Below, in pieces: positions 1-15,290 of a stretch of DNA of 64,000 nt (its first letter is position 1; each line of letters opens with the position of its first letter). This DNA is from Rostratula benghalensis (lineage: Eukaryota; Chordata; Aves; Charadriiformes; Rostratulidae): assembly GCA_013399305.1 (NCBI GenBank), contig VXAI01000015.1, forward strand, positions 3,013,329 to 3,077,328, given 5' to 3'. Under the pieces are notes generated by a model. It was given only the letters and a program-made list of their open reading frames with translations. It ran no database searches and was not told the origin of the DNA. Made by a program: the position numbers and the translations under genes.

Positions 1-3000
1 GTGTTCTCTTTAGGAAGATGTGCCACTTTGTTTCAACAGTGATCCAAACGTAATTGTTACATACTGACATCCTCCTGATTTGCAGGAATTGTCTAAACTA
101 GTTCTCACTTTGTAGCTTGCAACCTAAAGGTCTTTTCTGGGAAGGGTTATTATCAAATACCTGAAGGGTCATATTCTTGATTTACGGTGTGTTCTTAGCT
201 TTTCATCCATGTTCTGTGTCCACAGTTATAAAACACAGTATCTCAGGTTATAAGAAAATACCTGAAACCATGGAAAACTTGACCTGCTTATACTTTTCCT
301 TGCAAACTCTAATTTTAAAAAAGGTCAAATCAGTTGCAACTATAATTAGCAGAACAAATGCTACTGTCCTCAGAGGAGGCCTTGGCTGCCAGACTACTGA
401 CTCAAGAGAATGGTCACAGCTGAGTTACAGCCCCGACCTCCTTCCTGCTCTGGAAAACAGACCTGACTGAGGCTGGAAAATGCTGACAGACCCTGACTTT
501 TGTCTGTGCTGGTGGGAGTCATGCTGTAATAAAGCACACCTTAGTCAAGCTCATAAAACCAATATTTAATTCAGAATTTGATGCTTAACTCTGCATTGCC
601 AGTCTTTCTTCTCTAAATTAATTGCACAAATACGCACTGTTCACATCTGTTAATACTCCAGAGCCTGTTTGGCAACTGAATGCAGCTGAAAGCTCTTAAT
701 TCTTGATTTGTATTTTGGTTTTTTGGGGGGTTGGGCTTTTGTCTTTTTTTTTAACACGTGGCAGTTAGCACAGCAAAGCTAGATGCTAAGAGTCAGCCTG
801 TCCTCCAGTGAAGTTTACTCAAAACAGAAAAGCAATTTGGAAGAGCAGGCTGCACTCAAAAGCTTGTTAAATAGAATTTGAGTGGATTTGACAATTGTTT
901 GAGGCTGATGCCTATTAAAAAAAAAAGTGCCCTCAGCAATTATTTAGGAAACACTAGTTTTCAATAAAAAAGGAAATTGAAATTATTATACAGATGCTTA
1001 TGAACGGGACTTTAGCTTTGTCAGAACTAGTCAAATTTATCCCTGCTGTGTGACACCTAATACTTTACAAAATAGCAAGATCTCTGGACCCTTCTAGATG
1101 AGAGATGTGTTGGACCTCTTAATTTTACCTGAGGTAAAATCAGCTGTGAATCTAGTCCTTTTGCAATCAAGAAAAGGAGGGGCTGGTAGGTGGGAAAGTA
1201 GGGCTGGAGGTTCAAACAAAAAAGCCAGGGACCAAACGCACGTGTGTGTCCCAAAGCCAACCATCATGTGGGTCTTCAGGTACCTCCATCCTGAGTATTC
1301 TGTGCAAGGTCAGCCAGAAATTGTAAAGCTGTGGGTGCTGATGGTGCAGTTCTGCTCTCTCCTCTTGTACCTTCTGCTGTCTCATAGGTGATGCTTGTCA
1401 AAGAGCCTTGATGCTGCTGAGATTGGAAGGTGAGGGGTCTCAGCCTTCTGCACTTCTCCATTAGCTGGCTCAGTGTTGGTACAGCTGGGCTGGAGATGGG
1501 CCTGTGTCCTGAGATTCGGAATGGGAACCATCGTATAGGTCACCCCAGGGTGGTGAGCAGGGATTTTAGGAACTGTCAGCTGGGGAAAGAGAGATATAAG
1601 CTGAAGACACAGCTGGAGAGAGGATTTGCCTGGCACAGCCACTCTTCTGTACTTCCTCTGGTATATGCAGCAATCCTTTGGACAATTAGAAAACACAGGA
1701 AAGCCCTGTCACAGTATTTCCATAAAAAAGAGGGTTTCCATTTAAAAAGGTCTGGCGGTTCCACACATCTGGGAAAGTTTTCTCAGCTGTAAAATTCCTT
1801 AGTTTCCCTTACAGTTAGTTCCTTACAGCTGAATTCAATGGGCAAACTGGTGGCTGTTGGGAGAGACAGGACACCCAGCTGGATGGGCCCATGGTGCAGC
1901 ACAGGTCAGCTCTTTGGCAATGCCTCCTCTGTTAAGTGTGGCTGTAGTGGTTGCATTTGAGAACACAACTGGAGCAGTAATTCCATCTATACACTGCAGA
2001 ATCATGCAATGGATGAGAAAATCTAGTTGCTCTAAAATTTCTGTTGCTACCTGTCTTTTAACCTTTTGTGTTGTCTGCTTGCTCATTTGTCTTTCAGCGC
2101 CAACAGGAATATGAGTAAGGAGGCAAAAGAAGATCTGAACACTTATAAAACTGAACACTGATTCAGATGAGACCAGCAAACCTGATTTTTCTCGCAGAGA
2201 TGTCCCTGATCACTCTTTTACTCACTGAGGTAGGTCAAAACTTTTTAAACCAGCAAAAAAATTTTTTTATTGTCTGCTGAACCCAATCAAGCCACAATTC
2301 AATTAACTGGATTGAGAAAGAGATGTTACTGAATTATTTGTGCACCTGACAGTGTGTACAGAATATTAATAGTCTGGGTAATGCTCTCCAAATCCTTCTG
2401 CAGCAGCAGCTGGAGCAAATTTTTTACTTTGATGAGTAGGGGAAAAAGAAGAAATCTATTTTGGTGCAGCGACAGTAGTATATTTACATTACAAACACAG
2501 CAATTGCTAACCATTACTGGAATTCAGCTGCCAGAATAAAGGCAGTGGCATTCATTTAGTTTTATTTCTAATTATAAGAGAGCCTGTTGGGTTTTTTCTT
2601 TCTCCAAAATAAAAACCTTGCAGACCTAGCTTAATTACAAAACAACATGGGCCACTACCCATCGTGTCTGACGGGGTGTCGTCATCTGTCAACCCAAGCA
2701 TTTTGAATTCATTCAGCTTTGGGGAGAGAAAAGGCAGTCTTTGGTCCTGTGATTATTGTAAAACTTCTTTTATTTCTTAGCTGAGCATGGAAAGAGGCAG
2801 CCTGATGCTGCGAGGGATAGCCATCCATGGCAAATCAAGAACATCCCTCATCCCTTTGTTCACGGTGGGAGCTGAATCTTGGCAAGCAGCTCCTCTTACT
2901 AGAGTAAACGGTGACATTTGTTAAGTGCTTCCAAACTGGTGCTTTGTGAATTTTCGATACACCTGCCCAGCATCTGATCCAATTTTCACTGAAGCAAAGT

Positions 3001-6000
3001 CTGTGGGAGCCTTTCTACCAACTTCAGCGCAACAGAGAAAGGCTCCCGCTGTACAGGTTGTACAAGGAGGAAGCAGAGGGGGGAGTATAATTTACCAGTG
3101 GTCGGGGAATTTCATAGAGCAGCAGCATTGCAGGGAAGGCTTGTGAGGACAGAGGTTACAGGTCAGTAGTGACCTGGGAGAGGAATTCAGTCGGGTCAGC
3201 ATCTCCTGTTTCAAGGTAGGTTACCCAGTAGTAAACATTATGCCAGGAAATTTGATGGGAACAGATATTTTAAAAAGTGAAGCATGTTGGAACAAATCCT
3301 GCTGTCAGCACAGAAGTGACTTACCAAAAGAACAGGGCAGAGTGAGTCTTTCTTTTAAAGTTCTGTTCCAAAAATATTTCTGAGGTGTTCCCTTTCCTTC
3401 CACCCTTAGGAGTAATACCCTCAAACCCTGACTGAGACCCCAGCCCCTTGACCTACCTGCAGAGGTTTGGGGTAGCAAAGGAAACTCTGAAGTTGTAATC
3501 TGCATGATGTCTAAAATCTCTCAAACAGGGCCCAAATATCCTCTCCTTGCTTTACAGCAGGAATGAAATATTTCAGCTGTGACATAAGGCTTCTCATGCT
3601 TGTTGGCAGAGGAAGGCATGGGTTGGATTTGACGCATTAATAAATGTTTGCAACTGTTATTTCTTCAGGCTCTAGCTACTATACAATGAAGTACATGATT
3701 GAAATCAGCAAATGTCAGCTCAGAATCAACCTAGTTTGTGTAGATCCTTTTAAATATAAGTTACTGTAGTGCCATTTTCAGTTGGAGTTGCCGCTTGCTG
3801 AACATTTGGAGGGTACTGGTTATGTTACAATTCTCAAGAAAAATTAATTCTATTCGGACCTAGTGCAAGCAAATTTTATTGTGCATGCAGCTGTTTAAGA
3901 TTAAGTAATTATTTGATGAACCTTTGGAGGCAATGAATTCTAGATGAAGCATGTACACATTTTTATTATGCATACATTTTTCTTGATCATTTTTCTCTTC
4001 ATTTGGTCACTCGTTTATGTGGAAGCAATGAGCAAAATCTGCATATTTTGCTCTTTAGAAAGAAAATTTCCATTTACATAGCCTTAGTGCTTTCAGCCCA
4101 CACATCCTTCAGTGCCTTTTCAAAACCCACTGATCTGTTACACCCCACATAGCAACTTCAATAAACAGGTCATCTCAAAAAGACCAAGGTTAGACCCTCA
4201 GCTGGACACAACAGTCTGTTCTCTTTCGAGCCATTTCTGAGCTTACCTGGAAACATTCCACCTTCAGTTGAGCCGGGGTGGCTTGTAGGGGATCACGACC
4301 CCTGGTCTCTTCAGGGGATGTTCTACATGCTTTTTTCTTGTTTACAAAAAGTTACAAATCAAAAGTTTCCTCTCTTTATTTTGTTCGTTGCAGGCAGCTG
4401 AAAGTTCTTTCTGTTAAAACCGATTTCTGAAAAACACCAGAGAAAGCCAGACAAAAAAAGGGAGAAGCAACTCTGAAACAATGAACAAAAAGGTATGTTT
4501 TTGAAAAGAGCAAGATGATTGGTTTTAAGTCTTTTAAATACTTTACAGTCCCTATTCAGTACAGTGTATATGTGTAACTGGCCCAATCCTAGCAAAGCCA
4601 GCAGCATTTTGGGGTTTCAGGCCAAATCTGTTCTTAAGGGGGAGCACCATGATTTTGGGTCTGGATCACAGGGAATGACTTTTCATGCCACACTGAGCAC
4701 TCACCTATCCCCCTGCTTGTCCTCGAGCAATACATTCTGGGTTCCATCAAAGGCTGAAGACATTTTTCTCTGGTTTTTATACCAGACTTATGCACTTAGA
4801 GGGCCAACCAGCAACGAAGATTTGAACTAAATCAGGCATGGGCACACAATTGCATCTCTAATGAATTAGCCAAAATATAAGATAAGGAGCATATGTTTAT
4901 CTTCTGGCAGCTGAAGATGATATGGGATCTCAGAAAATGGTTTAAGTGCGGCAGACAGATGATGCGTGATGTAGCATAAAGCCTGCCAGTGAAAAGTTAA
5001 CCTGTCAAACATTTTTTTTTTTTTTAACAAATCTGAATCGGCAGAGCAAATTTATAGTGGATCAGTGCTTTGTGTCTCGCAGCTGCAGTAGTTTTGATCT
5101 AAGTTGGATTTATTATATCATTGAACTGTGATGCAAGTGTGCAGAAGATGTGAATACAGCTCAAGATGCTGTATTTCTGTCAGGGAAACACACCCGTTAA
5201 GATACTTCACCCTGAAGCTGTTTGTCTCTGGTTACATTGCTTTTTTCCATGATTGCCTTTCTTCAAGCCCAACTTCCATGGCACAGCACCATGCTGTGGT
5301 ACACAGAAGCATTAGCGTTCTCTATTAAAGAGGGTGATATAGCAAGAAAGAACAGTGTAGATATAGGTATTTATAGGCAAATAAATACAGGTACAAAGCT
5401 GTATAAAAGAGCTCTGCTGGATTCTTTCACAATAGCCCACGTGATGCCAGCAACATCCAGCTGTTGTGTTATCCTGGCTGCCCTTCCAAGGGGATATTCT
5501 CTTTCCTGCTGTCCCTCACAGGTACAAGAATGGACCTGAGGTATCCAGCTGTGCTCAAAAAAACCCCCTTTTCGTCCTCTCAGTGCCTTGTCTGATCCTA
5601 CACACACTGTGACACCCTGAAGGTGCCACTAGGAGGAAAGTAGCTGGGCGATTTCCTGTGTAAGCTCTGTTTTGCACGGGAGTGCTGGGGAAGCTGGAGC
5701 ACAGAAAGGAATTGTGCTGCTCTGGATCTGGGTGGGTGCTGCTCTCCTGGATGTTGCTTCCTGCTGCAGGCACCTTGGGGCAGAACCTGTGTATCTTCAC
5801 ACTGCTCTGATGTTTATATGATCAGGTCTGATCTGTTTCTCTGCATTAGTCTTAAGAGGAAAGGACTACAGAGTTCACTGCTTGCTGAGTCTGTTGTCTG
5901 TGTGTATACAGCCCCTCCAGATTACGTTTATAGGTGGGATCTTCAAGCAAGTTTCTGTCTGGGGAGCAGCACTAATAGCAAAATCTCCAGGGTCGTTACT

Positions 6001-6499
6001 TTGTCTCATATACTGCTAAAGCAAGTTTCCTCAGTCTAAATTAGATACATATTGAGGAAAAGCCTGTATTTTAGTGAGACCCATCCAAGCCTGTTAGGAT
6101 CTGCATCAGGGACCTCAGCTGACTTACTATCAAACTCAGTCTGGAATAGGAGCACAGTTATGTTCATCCAAGACTCCTACTGTATCTCTTTGATTTAATA
6201 CACCAGTGAGTTTTATGGACCCATATCTCAGAGCACTTTTTTGGATTATGTTTTTGATTTTGAATGTGTGCCAGTTGTCTGTGTCTGCCTTACTTCAGAA
6301 GTGAGAGGAGGTTTGCCTGGATGTACTAAGATGAAAATGAAAGATCCAAACTGTCCAAAGCTTAGCTTGTTCTGTTTTTTCTTGGTCTATTACAGCTGTA
6401 AATAACAACTGTTTCATTGCTTGTCTCTCTTTCATATGCAGAGAAAAGCATATGATTTTTTTTTTTTAATTTGCAGCCATTGCAAAATGAGGGGTGGGG
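1..6499. other. Non-coding stretch, no gene recognised
   Basis: No exon of a known family is seen on either strand. Open frames are at most about 120 codons and their translations look random. Content is ordinary A+T-rich bird intergenic or intronic sequence, with a T/G-rich run near 715-755. The stretch at 3640-4080 is A+T-rich. Confidence 0.6.
5012..5025 (+). repeat. Poly(T) tract
   Basis: This is an uninterrupted run of 14 T with no attached retroposon body recognised on the minus strand. Confidence 0.75.
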
Positions 6500-6628
6500 A
6501 GGTATTTAAAAGATGTGTAGATGTGATGCTGAGGGACACAGTTTAGTGGTGGACTTGGCAGTGCCAGGTTAATGGTAGGGCTCAATAATCTTAAAGGTCT
6601 TTTCCAACCCAAATGATTCTATGATTCT
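6500..6628 (+). mobile_element. CR1 LINE 3' end, 5'-truncated (different subfamily)
   Basis: About 130 bp matches the CR1 subfamily tail with GGTATTTAAAAGATGTGTAG, GTTTAGTGGTGGACTTGGCA, ATCTTAAAGGTCTTTTCCAA and the terminal ATTCTATGATTCT. It is in sense orientation on the plus strand. The tail differs from the copy at 36.8 kb, so they come from different CR1 subfamilies. Confidence 0.92.
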
Positions 6629-9600
6629 CTGAGCTTATGCTTCTCTCAGCTGCTGAGACCGGGGTGAGCTGCTGCTGCGTGGTCCTGACACTGAATTTGC
6701 TGTCCCTAGCACAGCCCTGGGTGTGAGGCAGCTCTGACTGGCTCTGTGCATGGTATTTACAGAAATGCTGCTTTTCAGAGCCAACGTGCTCCCGTGTGCT
6801 CATCAGCTATGTGTGCAGCTGTACAAGGGTAAGGCCATGTTTGCAGAGACTTCTTCAGTAGGAGTTTCAAGAGAAGCATCAAAGGTTGTGTTGTATAAGA
6901 TTCAAAACTTCTAATTTCTTGGTTACAAAACTCTGCCTTTATCTATGAGGTGTGCACGAAAGAAAACCGTACAACAATGACTTTCGTGGCATCTGACAAT
7001 ACTTTCATTTTAGCTTAACAGGGGTTTTAAATTATTATTGAGTCCTATTTTCTGAAGAGAGCAAATGCACAGAAATTTGATTATATTGAGCCTATAACTG
7101 CATAAACACAATACTATCCCCAGTGGACTAATTCCATTAAGACCTGAACTATCCATCTTGAAGTTGCTCATGAATACAAACTGCCAGAGCTTCTGGCATT
7201 GCTGGTTTTGCAAAACAACTTGTACATTTTTGTGTCAGAAAATAAAAACCAGCTTTATTTAGAGAGATATTAAAATAAACAGGTTTAACAATATATTTAA
7301 AAACTTCATTGTTACTCATCTGTTGTTTCTCTCCGCTTGACTGGTATTCTTTATTACAGCTGTATATTACCTTCAAAATGCTTCTCGCTCTGAACCTTGC
7401 AAGGTGCTGAATCTGTAAACATATGATCTGTAGCGCAGTCAGGTGAGAATTTTAATTCTCATGGCAGAAAGCTCCGTTTCGGTATTTTGCCTATCCAAAC
7501 TGTGCTCTGGCTTGCCAGTTTTTTAATTCTACCTATCTTTTGGATAACTCTTTTCTATCTAAATAACATATTACTGCTGAGGTTTGGGAGTCATTAGGGA
7601 AGATCTGCCCAATTAGCATGTTAATTAGGACCTACCCAATTCGGGGATAGGGAGGTGATTGTTTTATTAGCATTCTGTGAAATGAAAGAAAGATTAATGA
7701 CTGTGCATGCACCCCTTGAGGGGCAACACTTTTTTGAGATATCTCCATATGAGAGGAGGTAGTTGAAATGGCTGGGTTTACTGAGGGAGTTGCCTGCTGA
7801 TTAGTTATGCCTGGAGCAGAGAAAAGTATAATTGAGTTTGTTCCTTGATGAGAAGGTAATGATAGTACGAAGCAAACATAGCAGAGCAAGAATGTCTTCT
7901 GTTATAGATGAGTCCCACTCATAGATTGATTTCAGCTGAAGCTTTGGTCCCTGGAATTGGGCAAGCTCATCAGTGGGCTGGCAGGACAAGATTGCCGGCT
8001 GTTACATGCAGTGTAGGCGTACAGAGGTACTTGGATGCCTTGCTGCTACAAATGGAAAAGGTTGTTTGATAACCAGCCAGGTTAATTCCTCTCTTCCAGA
8101 TGCTGTACTCTCTCATGGCCACAGCCACAGGGACAGACCCATAGATCTGTTGAACTGGTTATGCTCAGGGCATTAAAATTCAAAGGGCCTAACATATAGT
8201 CACTTGGGGAAAAAAAGAATAAACTGTAGGCAGGAATTGTGTTGAAATGGAGAAAGAAATAATTATAATGATAAGCCAAAAAAAAGCTCTGGGCGACATC
8301 ATCTGAGACAAACATGTAATCTTTCTTATAACTTTATGATTGCTGCCCCTTCCCACAGCATTTCATATTAAACTAATGAATTCTGCTGCAAGAGAAAATA
8401 CTATGTGCTCATAATATGCTGAAGAAAAAAGCAAAGCTTTTTATCATTGATCTTGCCATCAAACTGTTTAATCATGTCTGTCTTGTGCTTGATTTAAGAC
8501 TTGTCCTCTCCTGCTTTGGTCAACAACCTGAGTTCTGGAAGCTGTCAATAGCAGGAGACTCTCCAGATGCATTTTGCTAAGTCTTCTACTACTCTTTTTG
8601 CAACAGCACCTGTAAACTTGCACACTTGTTGGTGCTTCAGGCAGAGGTAAATGGGCTGAAAGCCCATAAGGAAACAGTGATATCATGTAAGTAGATGGGT
8701 CTTTTTTCATTCCTGATCTGAAGAACTCTGTGCTGCTCTTCCAACCTCACCATAGAAGTTCCTGGTATCAGGATCCAGCCCATCTCTAAGGACAGTGAAA
8801 GACTGAAAGCTGCAATGCATATGAAGGTCTAATGAATGCAGTCTTGTTCATGAATGCAGAGGAAATTGCATTCCTGGCTTTGGGATTTGAGCAAATATTC
8901 ATTGTAAAGGAAAGCGCACCTTCCCAAGATTATCTTCAACAGGCCCCTGTGGACATTATTCGTTTATCATAGCTCAATCTTCTTACAAATACAGACCATT
9001 TTTTAAACCTTTGTTCTACTGTTTTGCCCACACATTTCCATTCACATGTTACTCACACTGATGTTAAAATTTCTGCTATAAATTGATGTGGCTCCAGGTA
9101 GATTGTCTAGACATAATTCTATTCTATTTCTCTGTGTTTCTCTTGGCCTTGCATGTCTCCACCATAAGACAACCATGAAGTACCATTTGATGTAGTAAAT
9201 TCCTAATATTAGTTACCATTGCAAGCAGAGACCTCATGCTTTCAACAGTTTACTTCACTTTAATCATAGGGGGTTTTTAATCAAATGAAGCTGAGGTGAA
9301 TTGCTTTATTTGTAGATATTTTTTTTTTTCTTTTCTGATGCTATGTCCTCCTTATCCGTGCAAATGTTTCCGGATCTAGATTGTAAATTAATCTCTTGCT
9401 GATTTTTAAATTGGGGTATGAGCAGCTTGATCATCTCACTGAGAATGCAGAAAACTGAGATATGTGTCTCTGTGCTCGTGTGAGTTGCAGCCAGGCTGTT
9501 CAATAAAAAGCTACGTACAGCAATAATATGCAATATCAACGGGTTTTTTAAAGTCACCCTGAGATGGAGTTTGCTATTTGTCAAACAATAGCTGTTTGAT

Positions 9601-12600
9601 ACTGGTAAAAACTGCATACATTATCTTTCAATACAACCAACAGAACCTGTGGGAGACCACTGTTCTGTATAAAACAATTGATTCTACTGATAAAAGCAAA
9701 TTAGGTTTTTTGTGACACAGGGAGGAGTTTCCCTTTTAGTCTAAAATGTTCCCCATTGAGAACTCCCACCAGGTGTACTATGCTTTCTGAAGTCATTAAT
9801 GTAGATCAAAGAATAATTAGGCTTTGGCAAGCATAAGGGGGGTTGATTAATCAGACTGAGCAGCATCCTTTTATCTGATAATACCAACTGCCTGTTGATT
9901 TGGTGCGGTGTGGCCAGGTTTTAAGAAAGTACTTTCACGATTGTGTTCCTCTTGCACAAAAGCACGGTGTCAAAGACCAAGCAGAATCCATCCTTTTGTT
10001 CCTTACCTTTCCCAAAACTGAGGACTTAAGAGCAAGTGTTTACAGCCAATAACAGATCTTGTGTGGAAATAGCAAAAGGCCGTCGTGAATTTGAAGTCGG
10101 TTTTTACTGGTGGTTGACACATTGCTCTTCTCCTGGAGATAGCAGGGGTTTTCTCAATTTTTCAGAGACTGGCAGCTGACTAGTGACAAATGCTGAACAG
10201 TAGTGGAGTCAAGTGACTTCACTGAATCTAGCAGACGCCAAATCTTTGCACATATGGGAAGGAATTACTGAGACTCACAGTCCTTATGTCCCCATTCCAT
10301 GCTGGGGTTCAGGTAACCAGGGAACTGAAGAAGCCTTTCTTTTCATATGAACCAGTACTTTGTGAGAAGGAAATCTGGTAAATCTTCTAAATTGTTCACA
10401 CTGCCAGTGTTTTATGCCTCAGAATCTGCAGTTGGAGATCAGGTCTGTGACCTACAGTAAAAAAATAGAGTAAGCTGTGGGAGTTAATCTTCCATCAGAT
10501 GGGGAGTATCAAATCCAAAAGTACCTGGATGCACGGGATTTTTGTTGTTGTTGTTGTTGATTTTCTATAGTAAGATGTTACAAAGTCTTGTGAAGCCCAA
10601 CTTTAACAATGATTCACACAGCAGTGAACCTGAACCCCTAATTCTTTGTAAATGATAGAGACATCCCTCCACAGATAGGGAAAATCTGTGTAGTAGATTG
10701 AGGGCAGTCCTCTGTGGCAAGAGACTGGCTTTTACCCTGAACATGTTAGAGAACAGAACGGTACTTTCTTGCTCATTTACACAGGTTTGATTTATTACTT
10801 GAAAGCTCTATTTGCTATTCATAGTCCTTTTTTCCAAAGATTCCTCTACTCCTTGCTGACACCTATGCCATAGCTTTGTAAAAAAGGGCATGCCCTGCTA
10901 CCTCTGCTTGCAGACGGCCTATCAATTCCTGAGATATAAATGTTTATTTCAGATTAATTAAGTGGGGCAGAACGTCAATGGTGTTAACGTGATCTTGTGT
11001 CTGTAGAGCACTAGTAAACCTGCCTGGCATAAATACGATCAGGGTTTGGCACAGAGAGATGTAATCTGGCTTAACCACCTGGCAAAACACTAGATAATTA
11101 CTGTAAACATTTTAAGGTACACAGATTAGAGTAGACAAGAGGAGGAGAATCAAGCCAGAGTCTTTTTAAAGGTGTTTGCATGTTTCTGTTAAAAAAAGTC
11201 CTCCTTCAGGGAGAAGGCAACTGCTCGGATCTGCTGTTGTGCAGCCCTGGAGAGAAAAGGGAAGAGCAGCTTTTCTTATTAAATTTTAAGTTGACTGTAA
11301 TGGCCACTCTAACATTTTGATACAAACAGATCCCACAGTGAGCGGATAATATGAGTGGGGGAAAATTGGGGTTTTTTGATTGACAACAGCCCAGGGTGCT
11401 TCTCTCCTCTCTTTCTGTCTCTGCCAAGAGACAGCACCCATGGGTGTTTCTGTTGTGCAGGTGAGTTTCGGTTACCTGAACTTAAGGGCAGCTGAAAAGC
11501 AGAGAGGGAGAAGGGGGACCAGAGCAGGGTTTCCCGGTGCCATTTCAGTGGGTGCAGAAGCCATAGCTGGGACTCGCTGTGGGTGTTGGGTACAGCGAGG
11601 TTATAACAACACCATGAAATTTCACCTTCTTCCCAGAAACTGTTCCTATCAAGTTGTAATACAAGAGTATGAAACACCAGTAATGTCATTGCTGTGTAAG
11701 AGCTCATGCCTGGTGGGTGCCTCTGGCAGTAGCTGCAGGTGTTGGAGGTGTGCAAAGAGAAGTCCTGAGGAAATAATTAGATCAGGATGCACTGGGCTGC
11801 ATCCCTCACCAGGAATGCTGAGATGGAGAATGGGACTTGATAGAAGACTGGTAATGAACTACTTTAAACTCTAGAGGTTAGACAGGAAATAGCACAGAAA
11901 GCTTCTCCATGTTAAATAGTATTTCCATTGAAAATACATCTAGGCTTTTCCTATTTGTTGGGGTGGAAAAAATAGAGAACTTTAAAATAAAATTTGCTGG
12001 CTTATAGCGATAATACAATTATCATCTTCACTGGAAATACGTTTTTCCCACTTTTGTTTTTTTTTACAACTGTAGATGGTGTCATTTTTCTGGTACACTC
12101 AAATACTGTTGTAAGGCCTTTAAGGTCAGCTATTTGGCAAAGAGAAATGACAACTTCGTGGGGACATGGGAGCCATGAGGCAGAGCACCTGGAACAACTG
12201 CAAGGTCAGGGCCTCAGCCTTGTTTCAATTACAGATTAAAAGAATTTACTCAGACTATAGATTTTCAGCGGATTTTTGAGTTTTGCATAAGTTTCTAGTG
12301 GGTTTTACGTCTGGTTTGCATGGAAAAGGAGAGGATTTCCTCCCAGTTGTGGAGTCCAAGAGCTCAGGAAAGGTGGGAATTTGTACCTAGGCAAAGATTG
12401 ATCTTGCAGTATGGCCAGATAGAAGAAATACCAGATATCTTTGTAAAAGGAATATTCTTGAATTGGTTTCAGAAGACGAACATCCACATGTTGTTGTTTT
12501 CCCTAAAGGGAGCCTCAAAACTTTTTAATTCTTCACTGCTTTCTATCAATCACAGCTCCCATGCAAGGGAAGTTAGCGTCACAGCACCCGTACTTCTGAG

Positions 12601-15290
12601 CACCACAAAGCGTTGGCTTCCTTCCAGCGTGTGAGATTGCTTGTAGTTAAAATAAAAATGATAAGAATTATTCTTGCAAGCACTAAGGTGCTTTACATAG
12701 GGAATGATGCCAAGTGAACTAGCTGGATGTGCTCAGCTTTGCTTATTGGGTCCATTTGCAGGAATTCAGCCACCTTCAATCGAAATGGAGCCTCTGGGCT
12801 CTGCGCGGGGAAGATGCCTGGCTGTGCTCTGAGCGAGGAGCAAAGCCGTGCCAGGTGAGAGGTCCTTTTTCAAATTCCTTTCCCTTCTACATGGTAGGAG
12901 CAAGATTTGTCTTCAGAAACTGGGCAGAGAAAAAAGGGACTCTTTCTGCACTTCCTTGTGAAGTGACTGCAGCAACCAAAGCACCAAGATGCGGGGCTGG
13001 GGGGGAATGTGGTACTGGCAGCTCCTGCTCAGCACATCTCTTCCCACGCCGCCGTCAGAGCTCCCTCCTTCCCAAGATGCAAGGAAAGAAAATGTTACAG
13101 CAAGTAAGCAGCCTTTTCCTGCAATATTATGTTGTTCGTCTTCTTCACTTGCATCAATATTTCAGTAAGGCAACAACAAAGTGTTTCCTTCCACCAAGTG
13201 GTGAAAGATTCCTCAAATAAAATAGGAGAAGTAACGTTTTTATTACCAAAGTATCTCTGGAACCAAAGTACTTCTTTTTTTCCTATTTGTTTCTAAATCA
13301 TATTCATGCTAACTGTTGCATCCATTTTCTGCATCTCTGTGTGAAAGAAACTTGGGGAGAAATTACCTCAATAATGTCTTTCTAATCTTCCTTGTTTACA
13401 GCACACTTTTTGTTCAAAGTCATTATGACAGTCATGGAAGATTCTGAGTATGATGCAGTTATTGAATTTTAAATGAAAACTAAATTGGCTTTGGTAGAGG
13501 GTAAAAATATTTCATAACACAGTAATTTTTCCTCAGGGTACAGTTGCTACATTTTATTAGAAATAAGCAATTTTCACTATGTCTCCAAAATGTATAGAGC
13601 AGATAAACATGAGATATTAATCTAAGGAAAAAAGGCTTTTACAAGTATTTAACACCAAATGGTGTTTTAAACTTTGCATGTTTTCTACATTTTTTTCTGG
13701 TGTGCTGGAGAATCTCTTTACTCATTTTACTGAAGTCAAACGTATCTCAGCTTTCTGCATTGGTCAAAAGCTTCCCGCAGAGTCAGATGGGATTTAATTG
13801 AGCTGTTTGAAGGGGTTTTTTTCTGCTTGATTTGTGAGTTTGAGAAGCGAGGAACCTTACCTGTATTGGAAAGGTATTGAGGTGTCCATGTGGCCACTGA
13901 ACAAACCCCTCTGCTGAACTCGCAGAGCTCAGTGCTTGCAGCAATCCCCAAGCAGGGAGGAACACCCCAAGGTTCTCACACGTGGTTCTAGTGAGGCAAA
14001 GGGGAGGTGTTTGAGAAGCACATTATTGGCATAAAATACATGGACCTGCATCCCAGAGTTGCAGTCAGTTGGCAGGTATGGATTTTGAGGGTAGCTCTGT
14101 CAGCTGACACATCTCTGCTGGGAACAGCAATCACCTATGGCACCACTCGGATAGGGCTGGGAGCCGTCGGTACTGGGGCAGCCCCCGAGCTCTGGTCCTG
14201 AGGGCATCTCCCTGGCAGGGCCTCTGGAGATAAGATCTCTGCAGCCGCTCCAGCAGCATAATTTGACCATTCTTTTCAGAGTGTGCTGCGCTGCTGCCCT
14301 GGTTTTATGTTCATTAGATTTGCTTCGCTCCTTCTGCAGCTCTCCAGCTCTCGTTAGGCTGCAAACGAGAGCAATATTCAAATCAGTGCTTAGTGAATTC
14401 TCATTGACCAGTATTAGTTCTTGTTCAGCTTCAGCTCTAATTATAGTTTGTGTCAAACTGGAAGTAGTTATTAATTAATTTGTAGCAGAGGAAGAGGTGT
14501 ATTTTATGGATTTGCAAACTATACAGATTGGCATGGAAAGGGCATCCACTTATGGTTGCTGGAGTCCATAGGATGATGGGTTTGCTTGGCTGAACTCAGA
14601 GTTGCAGCTGTCACCAGCCCATGGTATTGACATCATTCCCATCCTTTGCATACACCTGACTTTCTGCTATGGAGGAGCCAAACACTGTATGGCCCCATCA
14701 CATTAATGAGTGAGTAGGGTTTCTCTGATAGCTCTTATCCTGCAAAAGAATGGGAACACAGCCACTATAAGCTCTTATGTTCCTGAGATACCCCATAGAG
14801 CTATGTCTTACTGCTCCCTTACATTCCCCTGTTGCTGGTCTCCACAGGCCTTGGTAGTGTAGGCATATCAGTGTCCCCTACTTGTGTCTCCTGTGTATTT
14901 CATAGCCATAGGACACGTTGCAAATTTACATGCTTGGAGTGCTCAGGGACAAGTAAACGCAGCAAGCAGGATGAAGAAGTTCAATCTGAGCAGAATCTGT
15001 AGGCTCGTAACAGGGAGCAATTATGGAGAAATCATGGTTTGCATGGCCTCAGGTTGCTTTGAACTTTGGGAAGTAAAACCTCTACAGGCACTGAATGGAA
15101 TGAGTGTTAGAGGCACATTGAGAAGAGCGTGGATATGGCATTTTGTTAAATCCTCACAGACCGGTGCCATTTTCAAAAATTCTGGTCTGGGGTTAGGTTT
15201 TTCATGCTTTTGCCAGGATACTAAAGTAGAAACTCAGGGAGGTTTGCAAGCCAGCTCCCAGCAAACCTCACACTAAGTAAGCTAATTCAA
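6629..15290. other. Non-coding stretch, no gene recognised
   Basis: I see no exon or RNA gene. The larger frames (minus 11309-11755 of 148 codons, plus 11380-11874 of 164 codons, plus 12729-13220 of 163 codons) overlap or lie in G+C-richer spots and show no family motif. Moderately G+C-rich islands lie at about 12990-13080 and 14140-14240. Confidence 0.55.
10542..10559 (+). repeat. (TTG)6 microsatellite
   Basis: Six uninterrupted TTG units lie in A+T-rich non-coding sequence. Confidence 0.9.

Noticed and set aside
14884..15276. 130-codon plus-strand open frame
   Set aside because: No family resemblance, no upstream promoter-like sequence or splice context, and the length is within chance expectation for 64 kb.
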